The translations under genes were made by a program, and so were the position numbers. The notes under the pieces were generated by a model, which was not told the origin of the DNA, did no database searches, and saw nothing but the letters and a program-made list of their open reading frames with translations. Shown here one piece after another: positions 1-7,498 of a DNA stretch of 64,000 nt. Source of the DNA: JBAZOO01 sp041648735. GTDB lineage: Bacteria; Verrucomicrobiota; Lentisphaeria; Oligosphaerales; CAITYL01. How positions within the stretch are numbered: position 1 is the stretch's first letter; every line of letters starts with the position of its first letter. The stretch spans positions 32,500 to 96,499 of the forward strand of contig JBAZOO010000012.1 in NCBI GenBank assembly GCA_041648735.1, written 5' to 3'.

Positions 1-1744
1 CGCGCTCACGCAAGGCCGCGACGAGCAGCCCGGCGCCGGCCGCAACCGTGAGGCCGGCGCAGCCCCCGGCGAAAACGTCGCCATGCAAGGAATACCAGGT
101 CCGCGGCAGGTTGCGCCAGACCGGCACCGCGTAGAGGCGACCGCCGCGATAAAACGGGTTGCCGCTGGCGGGGTCGCGCAACAGGCCGCTGACCCGGCCG
201 TCCGGGCCGACCAGCGCCGTGTCGCTGTTGTTGCCCGAGCGCAGCAGCGGCCGGCGCTGCTCCACGGCCCGGAACACGGCGTGCAGCAGATGCTGCCGCG
301 CCCCCGCGGACTCCGCATACCAGGCGTCGTTGGTCAAGGTGACCAGCAGCCCGGCGCCGCGGCGGACAAACTCCCGGGCCAGGTGCGGAAAGGCGTCCTC
401 ATAGCAGATCATGGTGCCGGCGCGGACGCCGCGCGGCAGCCGGAACAGGGTGAACTCCCGCCCCGGCGCGAGGTCGCGCCCCATCCCGATCCACTCCACC
501 AGCCAAGGCAGTTGCCGGCCAAACGGCGTGAACTCGCCGAAGGGGACGCGGTGAACCTTGTCGTAGAACTGGACCAGCCGCCCCCCGCCGTCGAACAGCA
601 GCGCGCTGTTGTACATCGGCGGCTCCGGGTCGCCCGGCGCCAGCTCCGGCCGGTAGTCAATGGTGCCGACCAGCAGCGGAACCCCCAGCTCCGCGAACAG
701 CGCCCGCAACGCCTCGCCGTAGCGCCGTTCGAACCGCGCCGCGGCGGGCACGGCGGTCTCGGGCCAGACCACCAGGTCCGGCCGCGGCGCCTGGCGCCCC
801 CCCTCGCGGCTGAGCCCGGTGTAGATGGCCAGCGACCGCTCAAGCTGCTCCGCCGTCCATTCCCGGCACAGCTCCATGCAGCCCTGGACGGCTAAGACGC
901 GGAGGGTTCCATCCGGCGGCGGCAGCGGCTTCTGCCCCCAGCGCAGGGCCAGCACCGGCAGGAACAGGGCAACGGCCAGGGGCAGCGGCCAGGCAATGCC
1001 GGAACGTTTCCCGTGGCCCGTTGCGGACTCCGCGCCAGCCACTTGCCCGGTGCCCGCAAGGGAACAGCAGCGGCGGCGGCGGAGGAGTCCCGGCAAGGCC
1101 GCCGCCAGCGCCACGTTCACCGCCACGATCAGGAAGCTGAGGCCATAGACCCCGGTGACCGTCGCCAGCGGCAGCAGGTTCGGCTGCGCCCACTGGCTGA
1201 TCCCGAGCTGGTTCCAGGAAAAGCCGGTGAACAGCCAGCCCCGGATCCATTCCTGGGCGACCCAGGCCGCCGGCAGCAGCAGCGTCAGCAGGCACTGGGC
1301 GCCGGACGGCAGGTCGGCCAGGCGCACCGCCCCCACCGCCCCCGCCGGCGTGCGGACTCCGCAACGGTGGGCCAGCCGCCGCACCGCCGCGCCCGCCAGC
1401 AAGTACCAGGCGGCGGGATAGAGCAGGCAGTAGAGCGCCAACAGGAAGCCGGCGGCGAAGCCGATGGTGTTCAGCCACCAGAGGTTCGGCACGAACAGCG
1501 CGAAGCCGAAGAGCAGCCCCAGCAGCAGCCGGCGGCCAAAGGGGGCCGGCACGGGGACCAGCAGCAGCGGCAGCAGCGCAAACCAGGCCAGCCACGGCTG
1601 CTCCACCGGCGGGAAAGCCAGGGCGATTCCCAGGCCGGAGGCCGCCGCCAGCAGCGCGTCCCGTAGGAAGGTCCACGGGCTGACGAGCCGGCGCAGGCCG
1701 GGGCTGGTCGGGCTGGAGGTGGTTGGCCGGAGGGATGGAAACAC
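1..1744 (-). CDS. lnt: Apolipoprotein N-acyltransferase, 3' end missing at window edge
   Basis: Transfers the third acyl chain onto the N-terminal cysteine of lipoproteins at the outer face of the inner membrane. Translating the minus strand from a GTG at 1744 gives 581 codons without a stop; the gene runs off the left edge. The N-terminal part is a string of hydrophobic segments (ALLPLLLVPVPAPFGRRLLL and following). The nitrilase-like domain follows, with WPETAVP, YNSALLF, YDKVHRVPFGEF, the catalytic-cysteine stretch MICYED and TNDAWY, so the Glu-Lys-Cys triad is present. An AAGGCGGG ribosome site precedes the GTG. The C-terminal end is absent. It is odd in containing three copies of a 13-bp near-palindrome, with a fourth just upstream. 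No other family fits; only the exact start is uncertain. Confidence 0.93.
   Translation of the reverse strand, partial: MFPSLRPTTSSPTSPGLRRLVSPWTFLRDALLAAASGLGIALAFPPVEQPWLAWFALLPLLLVPVPAPFGRRLLLGLLFGFALFVPNLWWLNTIGFAAGFLLALYCLLYPAAWYLLAGAAVRRLAHRCGVRTPAGAVGAVRLADLPSGAQCLLTLLLPAAWVAQEWIRGWLFTGFSWNQLGISQWAQPNLLPLATVTGVYGLSFLIVAVNVALAAALPGLLRRRRCCSLAGTGQVAGAESATGHGKRSGIAWPLPLAVALFLPVLALRWGQKPLPPPDGTLRVLAVQGCMELCREWTAEQLERSLAIYTGLSREGGRQAPRPDLVVWPETAVPAAARFERRYGEALRALFAELGVPLLVGTIDYRPELAPGDPEPPMYNSALLFDGGGRLVQFYDKVHRVPFGEFTPFGRQLPWLVEWIGMGRDLAPGREFTLFRLPRGVRAGTMICYEDAFPHLAREFVRRGAGLLVTLTNDAWYAESAGARQHLLHAVFRAVEQRRPLLRSGNNSDTALVGPDGRVSGLLRDPASGNPFYRGGRLYAVPVWRNLPRTWYSLHGDVFAGGCAGLTVAAGAGLLVAALRER
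306..316. repeat. Near-palindrome GCGGACTCCGC, copy 1
   Basis: Core GCGGACTCCGC inside lnt, read in the gene as GCG GAG TCC GCG (Ala-Glu-Ser-Ala) within the conserved TNDAWY stretch. The alignment there shows no inserted residues, so this copy looks substituted rather than inserted. Confidence 0.7.
1022..1034. repeat. Near-palindrome TGCGGACTCCGCG, copy 2
   Basis: Twelve of 13 positions match TGCGGA(C/G)TCCGCA. It lies in lnt, in a variable loop before a hydrophobic segment, and is read as Glu-Ser-Ala. Confidence 0.7.
1351..1363. repeat. Near-palindrome TGCGGACTCCGCA, copy 3
   Basis: Exact 13-bp copy inside lnt, read in another frame (Cys-Gly-Val-Arg) than copies 1 and 2. The use of different frames argues that the DNA, not the peptide, is conserved. 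Confidence 0.75.
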
Positions 1745-1755
1745 GAAACCCGCCT

Positions 1756-1768
1756 TGCGGACTCCGCA
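1756..1768. repeat. Near-palindrome TGCGGACTCCGCA, copy 4
   Basis: Exact copy 12 bp upstream of the lnt start codon, in the short gap between lnt and the tRNA-Glu gene. Confidence 0.75.
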
Positions 1769-1836
1769 AAACGGGCTGCTGCTGGGGCCACCGGCGCGGA
1801 GCCCGAAGCCCGGAACCCGCGGTGCGAAAACGGAAA

Positions 1837-1912
1837 TGGCGTCCCTACGGGGATTCGAACCCCGGTCGCCGGGATGAGAACCCGGTGTCCTAGGCCTCTA
1901 GACGATGGGGAC
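1837..1912 (-). tRNA. tRNA-Glu, anticodon CTC
   Basis: The minus strand folds as a 76-nt cloverleaf with genome-encoded CCA (1837-1839). The acceptor 5' strand is GTCCCCA and the 3' strand TAGGGAC, then discriminator G. The anticodon stem CCGGG/CCCGG carries the loop TTCTCAT, giving CTC (1876-1878). The T arm is CGGGG-TTCGAAT-CCCCG. The D-arm TCGTCTAGAGGCCTAGGACAC closely matches bacterial tRNA-Glu. One acceptor pair (position 6-67) reads C-A instead of a Watson-Crick pair. It sits between the DEAD-box helicase stop and lnt, on the same strand as both. Confidence 0.96.
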
Positions 1913-1992
1913 GCAAGAGGTGAAACGGTGAATAATTTAGCACGGGAACCGCGCCGCGCAACCGCAACCTTCACCGTTGCCGGCGGGGCTGG

Positions 1993-3639
1993 TCACTGCC
2001 GATGGCCGCGCTTGAACCGGGCGTGGGGGGGGCGGGATTCCAAAACGTCGCCGGGCGTGATCCGGACGCCGACCCGGCGGCCCTCGAACACCGTCCGGCT
2101 CAAGGATGCTTCCAGGGCCGGCACGGCCTCCGCGGGGACCTCGAACATGCTGGTCTGTTCCCGGATCTGGATCCTCCCGAGGCGCACCATGGGGCCGCGG
2201 GTGGCGCGGTTGATCACGGAGATCAAGCCCGCCGGGGTGAGGCCGTTCCGGCGGCCCAGGTTGATCTCCAGCCCGACCAGGCCCTCGCCGGCTTCGGGGG
2301 CTGGATGCCCGCCCCCGGGCGGCACGTCCGAGAGGTCTTTCTCATCGGCCAAAAACCGGCCGCACTCCAGCAGGGCGACCCGTTTCAGGAGTTCCGCCGG
2401 CGGCATCTCCGCCAGGGCCGCCGTCAGCACCGGCAGCAGGGAGTCGAGCAGCGGCTGCTCCACCGCAACCGCCTTGAGCCGTTCCGCCAGCCCCAGGAGC
2501 TGCGACTCGCAGACCTCCCGGACGCCCGGCACGCTCTTGTGGGTGAACTTCCGCTTGATGATCTGCTCGATGGTGCGGAGCTTGAATTCCTCGCGCAGAT
2601 TGACAATCACGATCGAGGTCCCGGCCTTGCCCGCCCGCCCCGTCCGGCCACTGCGGTGCGTATATGCCTCGGGTTCGTCCGGCAGATTGTAGTTGATGAC
2701 ATGCGTCAAGTGGGTGACGTCCAGCCCCCGGGCCGCCACGTCGGTGGCGACCAGCAGTTGCAGCTCACGGGCGCGGAACCGCTTCATCACGGCATCCCGC
2801 TGCTCCTGCATCATCTCCCCGTGCAGCGCGTCGGCGCTGTAGCCATCCCGCATCAGCTTCGCGGCCACCTCCTGGGTTTCGGCGCGCGTGCGGCAGAACA
2901 CGATGCCGTAGACATTCCGCTGGAAGTCGAGGATCCGCCGCAATGCCAGATAGCGGTCACGGGCATGGACCTTGTAGCATTCATGGCTGACGCTTTCCGC
3001 GCCGGCGTTGCGGTGGCCGACCACCGCCTCTTCCGGGTCGGTCATGTACTTGCCGGCAATGGCCGCCACCGCTTTCGACATCGTGGCGGAAAAAAGCAGC
3101 TTCCGGACGCCCGCCGGGACTTCGCCCAAAATCAGTTCCAGTTCCTCCTGGAACCCCATGCTCAGCATTTCGTCGGCCTCGTCCAGCACCACCCGCTGGA
3201 CCTGGCTCAAATCGGCGTTCCGGTGCCGCAGCAGGTCGCCCATCCGCCCCGGGGTCGCCACCACGATCTGCGCGCCGTGGCGCAGGGCCTGGACCTGGTC
3301 CCGGACCGGCGCGCCGCCATAGACCGCGACGATCCGGACCTGGGGCGTGTATTTGGCGAAGCCGGCCAAGTCCCTCGCGATCTGCAGGCACAGTTCGCGG
3401 GTCGGGCAGAGGACCACGGCCTGGATCGCCGGATTGGCGGGGTCGGTCATCTGCACCAGCGGCAGGCCATAGGCCGCGGTCTTGCCGGTGCCGGTCTGCG
3501 CCAGCGCCACCAAGTCCCGCGAACCGCCCAGGATCAGCGGCAGCACCTTCCGCTGCACCGGCGTCGGCTTCTCGAAATTCAGCTCGGCAATGCTCTTCAG
3601 CAGGGCTGGCGTCAACCCGAACGCTTCAAAATTGGGCAT
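1993..3639 (-). CDS. deaD: DEAD-box ATP-dependent RNA helicase, DeaD/CsdA type
   Basis: Cytosolic RNA helicase of 548 aa. The start MPNFEAFGL (3639) places the Q-motif phenylalanine normally; a longer reading upstream gives a proline- and arginine-rich leader without family character. Motifs in order: Q motif near 21-30 (KPTPVQ), Walker A AQTGTGKT at 47-54, PTREL near 79, DEAD at 153-156, SAT at 184-186, then helicase_C with the HRSGRTGRAGK signature. The C-terminus from about residue 455 (GLEINLGRRNGL to FEVPAEAV) is a DbpA/CsdA-type RNA-binding domain, typical of helicases acting in ribosome assembly and cold adaptation. A tRNA-Glu gene lies 80 bp downstream on the same strand. Confidence 0.93.
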   Translation of the reverse strand: MPNFEAFGLTPALLKSIAELNFEKPTPVQRKVLPLILGGSRDLVALAQTGTGKTAAYGLPLVQMTDPANPAIQAVVLCPTRELCLQIARDLAGFAKYTPQVRIVAVYGGAPVRDQVQALRHGAQIVVATPGRMGDLLRHRNADLSQVQRVVLDEADEMLSMGFQEELELILGEVPAGVRKLLFSATMSKAVAAIAGKYMTDPEEAVVGHRNAGAESVSHECYKVHARDRYLALRRILDFQRNVYGIVFCRTRAETQEVAAKLMRDGYSADALHGEMMQEQRDAVMKRFRARELQLLVATDVAARGLDVTHLTHVINYNLPDEPEAYTHRSGRTGRAGKAGTSIVIVNLREEFKLRTIEQIIKRKFTHKSVPGVREVCESQLLGLAERLKAVAVEQPLLDSLLPVLTAALAEMPPAELLKRVALLECGRFLADEKDLSDVPPGGGHPAPEAGEGLVGLEINLGRRNGLTPAGLISVINRATRGPMVRLGRIQIREQTSMFEVPAEAVPALEASLSRTVFEGRRVGVRITPGDVLESRPPHARFKRGHRQ

Positions 3640-3802
3640 CGTTTTCTTTCGTTCCGTGCCGGCATGACGCCCGGCTCGTGGAAATCGCCCCATGTGGTCG
3701 GCGGGACAATGCGGAGAGCGCAATGGTGGCGCCCGTGCCGCCGTTTGGGGAAACCGGCGACCGCGGGTGGGCGGAAGAATGGCCACCCTCTACTATACCC
3801 CG

Positions 3803-6268
3803 TCAAGAGCCGGGCAGGTCGCGCCATTCGTGCTTCGGGTAGCGGCGGGCGAGCGTTTTCTTGAGGGCGGGGTAGTGCCGCTGCCAGAAGCCGGCCAGGT
3901 CGTCGGTGATCTGCACGGGGCGCTGGTTCGGGGCGAGGATTTCCAGGAGGACGGGGACGCGGCCACCGGCGACCCTGGGGGTGGCGGCGAGGTCGAACAG
4001 CTCCTGGATCCGGGCGCGGCCGTGCGGCGGCTGGCCGGGGCGGTACTCGAGGCGCATCTTGCGGCCGTTGGGCATCGCCAGCGTCTCCGGCGCCATCTGC
4101 TCGACGAAGCGCTGGTCCTCCCACCCCAGCAGCCCCTTGGCCAGCGGCAGCACCGGCTTCTCGCGCACCTTGGCGTAGCGCCATTCGCCCGCGCACAGTT
4201 CCTGGAGCAGCACGGCGGTGTCGGCTTCGTCGTAGGTGATCAGCCCCTTTTCGGGGAACTGGCTGGCGACCCAGCGGACACGGCTGATCCAGGCTTCGAC
4301 GGCGGCGTTCCACTCCGGCAGGTGCAGGCCGCGCTCGCGGATCATCCGTGCCAGCAGTTCCGCCGCGCCGGGCTCGCCATGGCCGGGCAGGGTCTTCTCT
4401 TCCAGCGCCACCTCCAGGCAGAGGGTGCGGCGGATCTTCTCCACCTGCTGGAGCTGCTCGTTCCAGGCCAGGGACGTCTCCTGGCGCCAGCGGTCGGGGA
4501 AGAGTTCATGCAGCCATTCCTCCTCCACGGCGGAGGCGAGGGCGAGGAGGGTGCGGGCGCCCTGGCCGCGGCCGCCGGTCTCGCGGATTTCGCCGGCGAC
4601 GAGCAGGGGCGCGGAGTGGACGGCGCTGCCGCGGTCGAGTTCGCCGCGCCGGCCGGTGCGGAGTTCGCAGAGGCTCGAGCCGGGGGCGCGCCGCCGGGCG
4701 AGGTGGTCGGGATAGGCGAGGAGGAACGCCTTGGCGAGCCTTTCCGGCGGCGCTGGCCGGAGGTTGAGCGGGAGGCGGAGGCGCCGGCAGATCTGGAGGA
4801 AATGGGCTTCGGCGCGCTGGATCTGGCGCGAGAGCGGGCTTTCGTGCCGGCCGCTGAACTGCTGGAGGAGGTTGAGCAGGTCCGATTCGTGGGGGCCGGC
4901 GGCGGTGGCGGTGGGGAGGCGTTCGCCAAGCAGGGCGGCGGCGAGGCAAGCTTCGCGCAGGCAGCCGGCGGTGGCGGCGGCGAGGAGGAAGCGGGCCAGG
5001 CGCGGGTGCGTCGGGAAGGCGGCCATCTGCTGGCCGGCGGTGGTGACTGCCAGTCCGGGGCCGGCCAGGGCGCCGAGGTCGCCCAGCAGTGCCACGGCGG
5101 CGCTGACCGCGGCGGCCGGCGGCGGCTCCGGCCAGGGGAAGGCGGCCGGGTCGGCGAACCCGAGCAGGCGCGTCTGCAAGACCGCCTCGGCCAGATCGAT
5201 CCGGCGGATTTCCGGCTCCTCCCGCGAGTGGCGGTGGTTCTGTTCGAGCTGCGACCAGAGGCGGATGCAGATCCCGGCGGCCTCGCGCCCGGCCCGCCCG
5301 GCCCGCTGGTCGGCGGCGGCCCGGCTGATGGGCTCGATGAAGAGAGTGTTGAAGCCGCGGACCGCGTCGAACCGCTGGATCCGCGCCAGCCCGGCGTCAA
5401 TGACGTGGCGGATCCCGGGGATGGTCAGCGAGGTCTCGGCGATGTTGGTGGCGACGATCACCTTGCGCACTCCCGCCGGCGCCGGCGCCATCACCTGCCG
5501 CTGCTGCTCGGGCGGCAGGTCGCCGTAGAGCGGCAGCACCAGCAGCCCGGGGCCGCCACGCTCCTGGCAGGCCGCGACGGTGCGCCGGATCTCGTGGACG
5601 CCGGGCATGAAGATGAGCACGTCGCCCGTCGCCCCGGCCGCCAGGAGCTGGGCGAGGGCGGCGGCCGCGGCGTCCCACGCCTCCTGGCGCGGCAGCCGCG
5701 GCTGGTAGCGCAGCTCGATGGGGAAGGTTCGCCCCGCGCTTTGGAGCAGGGCGGCGCCGGGCAGGTAGTCGCGGAGCCCGGCCAAATCGAGGGTGGCGGA
5801 CATGACCACCAGCCGCAAATCCGGCCGCGCCCCTTGTTGCAGGCCGCGGACGAGGGCCAGGCTCAGGTCGGTGGCGAGGCTGCGCTCGTGGAACTCGTCG
5901 AACACCACCGCGCCGACGTCGCGCAGCTCCGGGTCGCGCAGCAGCAGCCGCGGCAGGATCCCTTCGGTGATGAAGCGCAGCCGCGTCCCCTCCCCGACCC
6001 GGTTCTCGAAGCGGGTCTGGTAGCCGACCTCGCCGCCGGCTTCGCCACCTCGTTCGAAGGCGACCCGCTCCGCCAGCAGCCGCGCCGCCAGCCGCCGCGG
6101 CTGCAGGACCAGGATGCGCCCGGCCACCGCCGGCGAGTCCAGCAGGAACTGCGGCACCTGGGTGGACTTGCCGGAGCCGGTGGGAGCGGCGAGGATCAGC
6201 CGGTTCGCCGGCGCCAGCAGGGCGGCGGCGAACTCTGGGCGGAGGGCATGGATGGGGAGGGTGGTCAT
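3803..6268 (-). CDS. hrpB: ATP-dependent helicase HrpB
   Basis: DEAH-type helicase of 821 aa, the usual size for HrpB. The chosen ATG (6268) gives the family-typical start MTTLPIHALRPE. Visible motifs are Walker A PTGSGKS (29-35), DEFH at 124-127, SAT in VMSATLD, the helicase_C motif with VATNIAETSLTIPG and the QRAGRAGR motif VI. An HA2-like region follows, and a C-terminal HrpB domain ends in FWQRHYPALKKTLARRYPKH, which is characteristic. Its role in bacteria is poorly defined; RNA or ribonucleoprotein remodelling is presumed. A 163-bp gap separates it from the downstream DEAD-box helicase, so the two need not be co-transcribed. A copy of the 13-bp near-palindrome lies 12 bp before the start codon. 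Confidence 0.93.
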   Translation of the reverse strand: MTTLPIHALRPEFAAALLAPANRLILAAPTGSGKSTQVPQFLLDSPAVAGRILVLQPRRLAARLLAERVAFERGGEAGGEVGYQTRFENRVGEGTRLRFITEGILPRLLLRDPELRDVGAVVFDEFHERSLATDLSLALVRGLQQGARPDLRLVVMSATLDLAGLRDYLPGAALLQSAGRTFPIELRYQPRLPRQEAWDAAAAALAQLLAAGATGDVLIFMPGVHEIRRTVAACQERGGPGLLVLPLYGDLPPEQQRQVMAPAPAGVRKVIVATNIAETSLTIPGIRHVIDAGLARIQRFDAVRGFNTLFIEPISRAAADQRAGRAGREAAGICIRLWSQLEQNHRHSREEPEIRRIDLAEAVLQTRLLGFADPAAFPWPEPPPAAAVSAAVALLGDLGALAGPGLAVTTAGQQMAAFPTHPRLARFLLAAATAGCLREACLAAALLGERLPTATAAGPHESDLLNLLQQFSGRHESPLSRQIQRAEAHFLQICRRLRLPLNLRPAPPERLAKAFLLAYPDHLARRRAPGSSLCELRTGRRGELDRGSAVHSAPLLVAGEIRETGGRGQGARTLLALASAVEEEWLHELFPDRWRQETSLAWNEQLQQVEKIRRTLCLEVALEEKTLPGHGEPGAAELLARMIRERGLHLPEWNAAVEAWISRVRWVASQFPEKGLITYDEADTAVLLQELCAGEWRYAKVREKPVLPLAKGLLGWEDQRFVEQMAPETLAMPNGRKMRLEYRPGQPPHGRARIQELFDLAATPRVAGGRVPVLLEILAPNQRPVQITDDLAGFWQRHYPALKKTLARRYPKHEWRDLPGS

Positions 6269-6279
6269 GCTGGCGGGCG

Positions 6280-6292
6280 TGCGGAGTCCGCA
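6280..6292. repeat. Near-palindrome TGCGGAGTCCGCA, copy 5
   Basis: Exact copy in the opposite centre orientation, immediately upstream of the hrpB start codon. Confidence 0.75.
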
Positions 6293-6463
6293 AACTGTAC
6301 TGTCCACCGCCGGCGATGCAATCCCGCGACGGCTGCTGGCATGGCAAATCCGCCGTTGTCCGTTATAGTAGGGGCGTTTTGTCCACTTTTCCGGGCCGGG
6401 TGCCGTGCCGGGCTTGTGGATTCCCCATTTTTTGGCAAGAAAAGCGACAGTGGAGGTTTGACC

Positions 6464-6667
6464 ATGGCCCAGTCACATTCGCAACGCCGGTATAAAGTCC
6501 CCCGCACCCCGACCAAGTCGGCGGGCAAGCGCCGCCAGCGCATCAAGGTGCAGAAGCGCCGCCTGGTCGCCCTCGGCGTTGACGCCGCGAAGGTCGGGAA
6601 GCTCAACGCCCAGGAAATCCGCGGGCTGCTGCGCCACCCGGCGAAGCTGGCGCCGGCGGCGGCCTGA
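6464..6667 (+). CDS. Very basic 67-aa protein, unrecognised
   Basis: I do not recognise a family. The reading frame has a good ribosome site (TGGAGG, 8 nt before the ATG) and is followed 28 bp later by a strong intrinsic terminator, so it looks like a real monocistronic gene. The protein is lysine/arginine rich, with RRYKVPRTPTKSAGKRRQRI then KVQKRRLVALGVD, and has no hydrophobic segment. The composition resembles small ribosomal or RNA-binding proteins; the C-terminal third (KLNAQEIRGLLR) could be a short helix. A TATAGT box at 6364-6369 may be its -10 element. A ribosome-associated role is only a guess from composition and gene structure. Confidence 0.7.
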   Translation: MAQSHSQRRYKVPRTPTKSAGKRRQRIKVQKRRLVALGVDAAKVGKLNAQEIRGLLRHPAKLAPAAA

Positions 6668-6695
6668 GCGCGGGGCATTCCCGTGCCAGGCAGTG

Positions 6696-6734
6696 AAAGA
6701 CCCGGCCGCGGACTCCGCGGGCCGGGTCTTTTGT
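6696..6734 (+). terminator. Rho-independent terminator
   Basis: A long GC-rich stem pairs GACCCGGCC-GCGG with CCGC-GGGCCGGGTC, preceded by AAA and followed by TTTTGTT. It lies 28 bp after the stop of the small basic protein. The apex of the hairpin is copy 6 of the near-palindrome (6708-6718), so that element can serve as a terminator loop. Confidence 0.88.
6708..6718. repeat. Near-palindrome GCGGACTCCGC, copy 6
   Basis: Core copy forming the tip of the terminator hairpin at 6696-6734. Confidence 0.65.
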
Positions 6735-6812
6735 TGCCGCCCCGGCGGCGGCGGCCTACAGTACGGCAGGCGGCTCGGCGCACGGGCCGCCGGAAGCTTG
6801 GAGGGCCTGGCC

Positions 6813-7382
6813 ATGAAACCGATCCGTTCCTGGTTGTCGCTGCTGCTGGGGGTTGCCGCCGGCGTCGCCTTCGCCGCGCCCGGCGCCGGGGAGGGCGCCG
6901 GGACTGGCTTCAAGCTGACCTCGCCAGCCTTCCCCCATGACGGCCTGATGCCGGTGCGCCACACGGGCGACGGCGCCGACCTGTCGCCGGCACTGGCCTG
7001 GACCGAGCCGCCCGCTGGCACCCGCTCCTTCGCCCTGATCGCCAATGACCCGGATGCGCCCGACCCGCGGGCGCCGCGCCTGGTCTGGGTGCATTGGGTC
7101 TTGTACAACATCCCGGCGACGCTGCGCGGCCTGGCCGAGGGCTACCGGCCCGGCGCCCTGCCCGGGGCGCGGGACGGGGTCAGCGATTTCCGCCGCCCCG
7201 GCTACGGCGGCCCGCAGCCGCCGATCGGCACCCACCGCTACTTCTTCAAGCTCTACGCCCTCGACGCGCTTCTGCCCGAGGCGAAGGCGCCGCCGACCCA
7301 GGCGCAACTGGAGAAGCTCATGGCCGGCCACATCCTCGCCCGGGCGGAGCTGGTCGGCCGCTACGGGCGTCCCGGCCGCTGA
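6813..7382 (+). CDS. Exported YbhB/YbcL-type PEBP family protein
   Basis: 189-aa member of the phosphatidylethanolamine-binding/Raf-kinase-inhibitor-like family. It starts with a signal peptide of about 22 residues (MKPIRSWLSLLLGVAAGVAF, cleavage likely after AFA). Family motifs are FALIANDPDAPDP, VHWVLYNIP and GGPQPPIGTHRYFFKLYALD, which form the anion-binding pocket in known structures. A GGAGG ribosome site precedes the ATG by about 8 nt. The physiological ligand of bacterial members is unknown. It stands alone between the terminator and the M16 peptidase gene and has no visible partner. Confidence 0.9.
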   Translation: MKPIRSWLSLLLGVAAGVAFAAPGAGEGAGTGFKLTSPAFPHDGLMPVRHTGDGADLSPALAWTEPPAGTRSFALIANDPDAPDPRAPRLVWVHWVLYNIPATLRGLAEGYRPGALPGARDGVSDFRRPGYGGPQPPIGTHRYFFKLYALDALLPEAKAPPTQAQLEKLMAGHILARAELVGRYGRPGR

Positions 7383-7498
7383 GGCGGGCGGCGGATGGGG
7401 GCGGGCGGTGAAATCCCCGGCGCTGGCTATACTATCGGCCACGCGCCGGGCGATCCGCCGCGCCGCCCCTCCCTTCGCCCCATGACCCCCATCCCGGG

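Noticed and set aside
1840..1930. Small coding frames across the tRNA-Glu region
   Set aside because: The stretch folds as a full cloverleaf with CCA; no protein is expected there.
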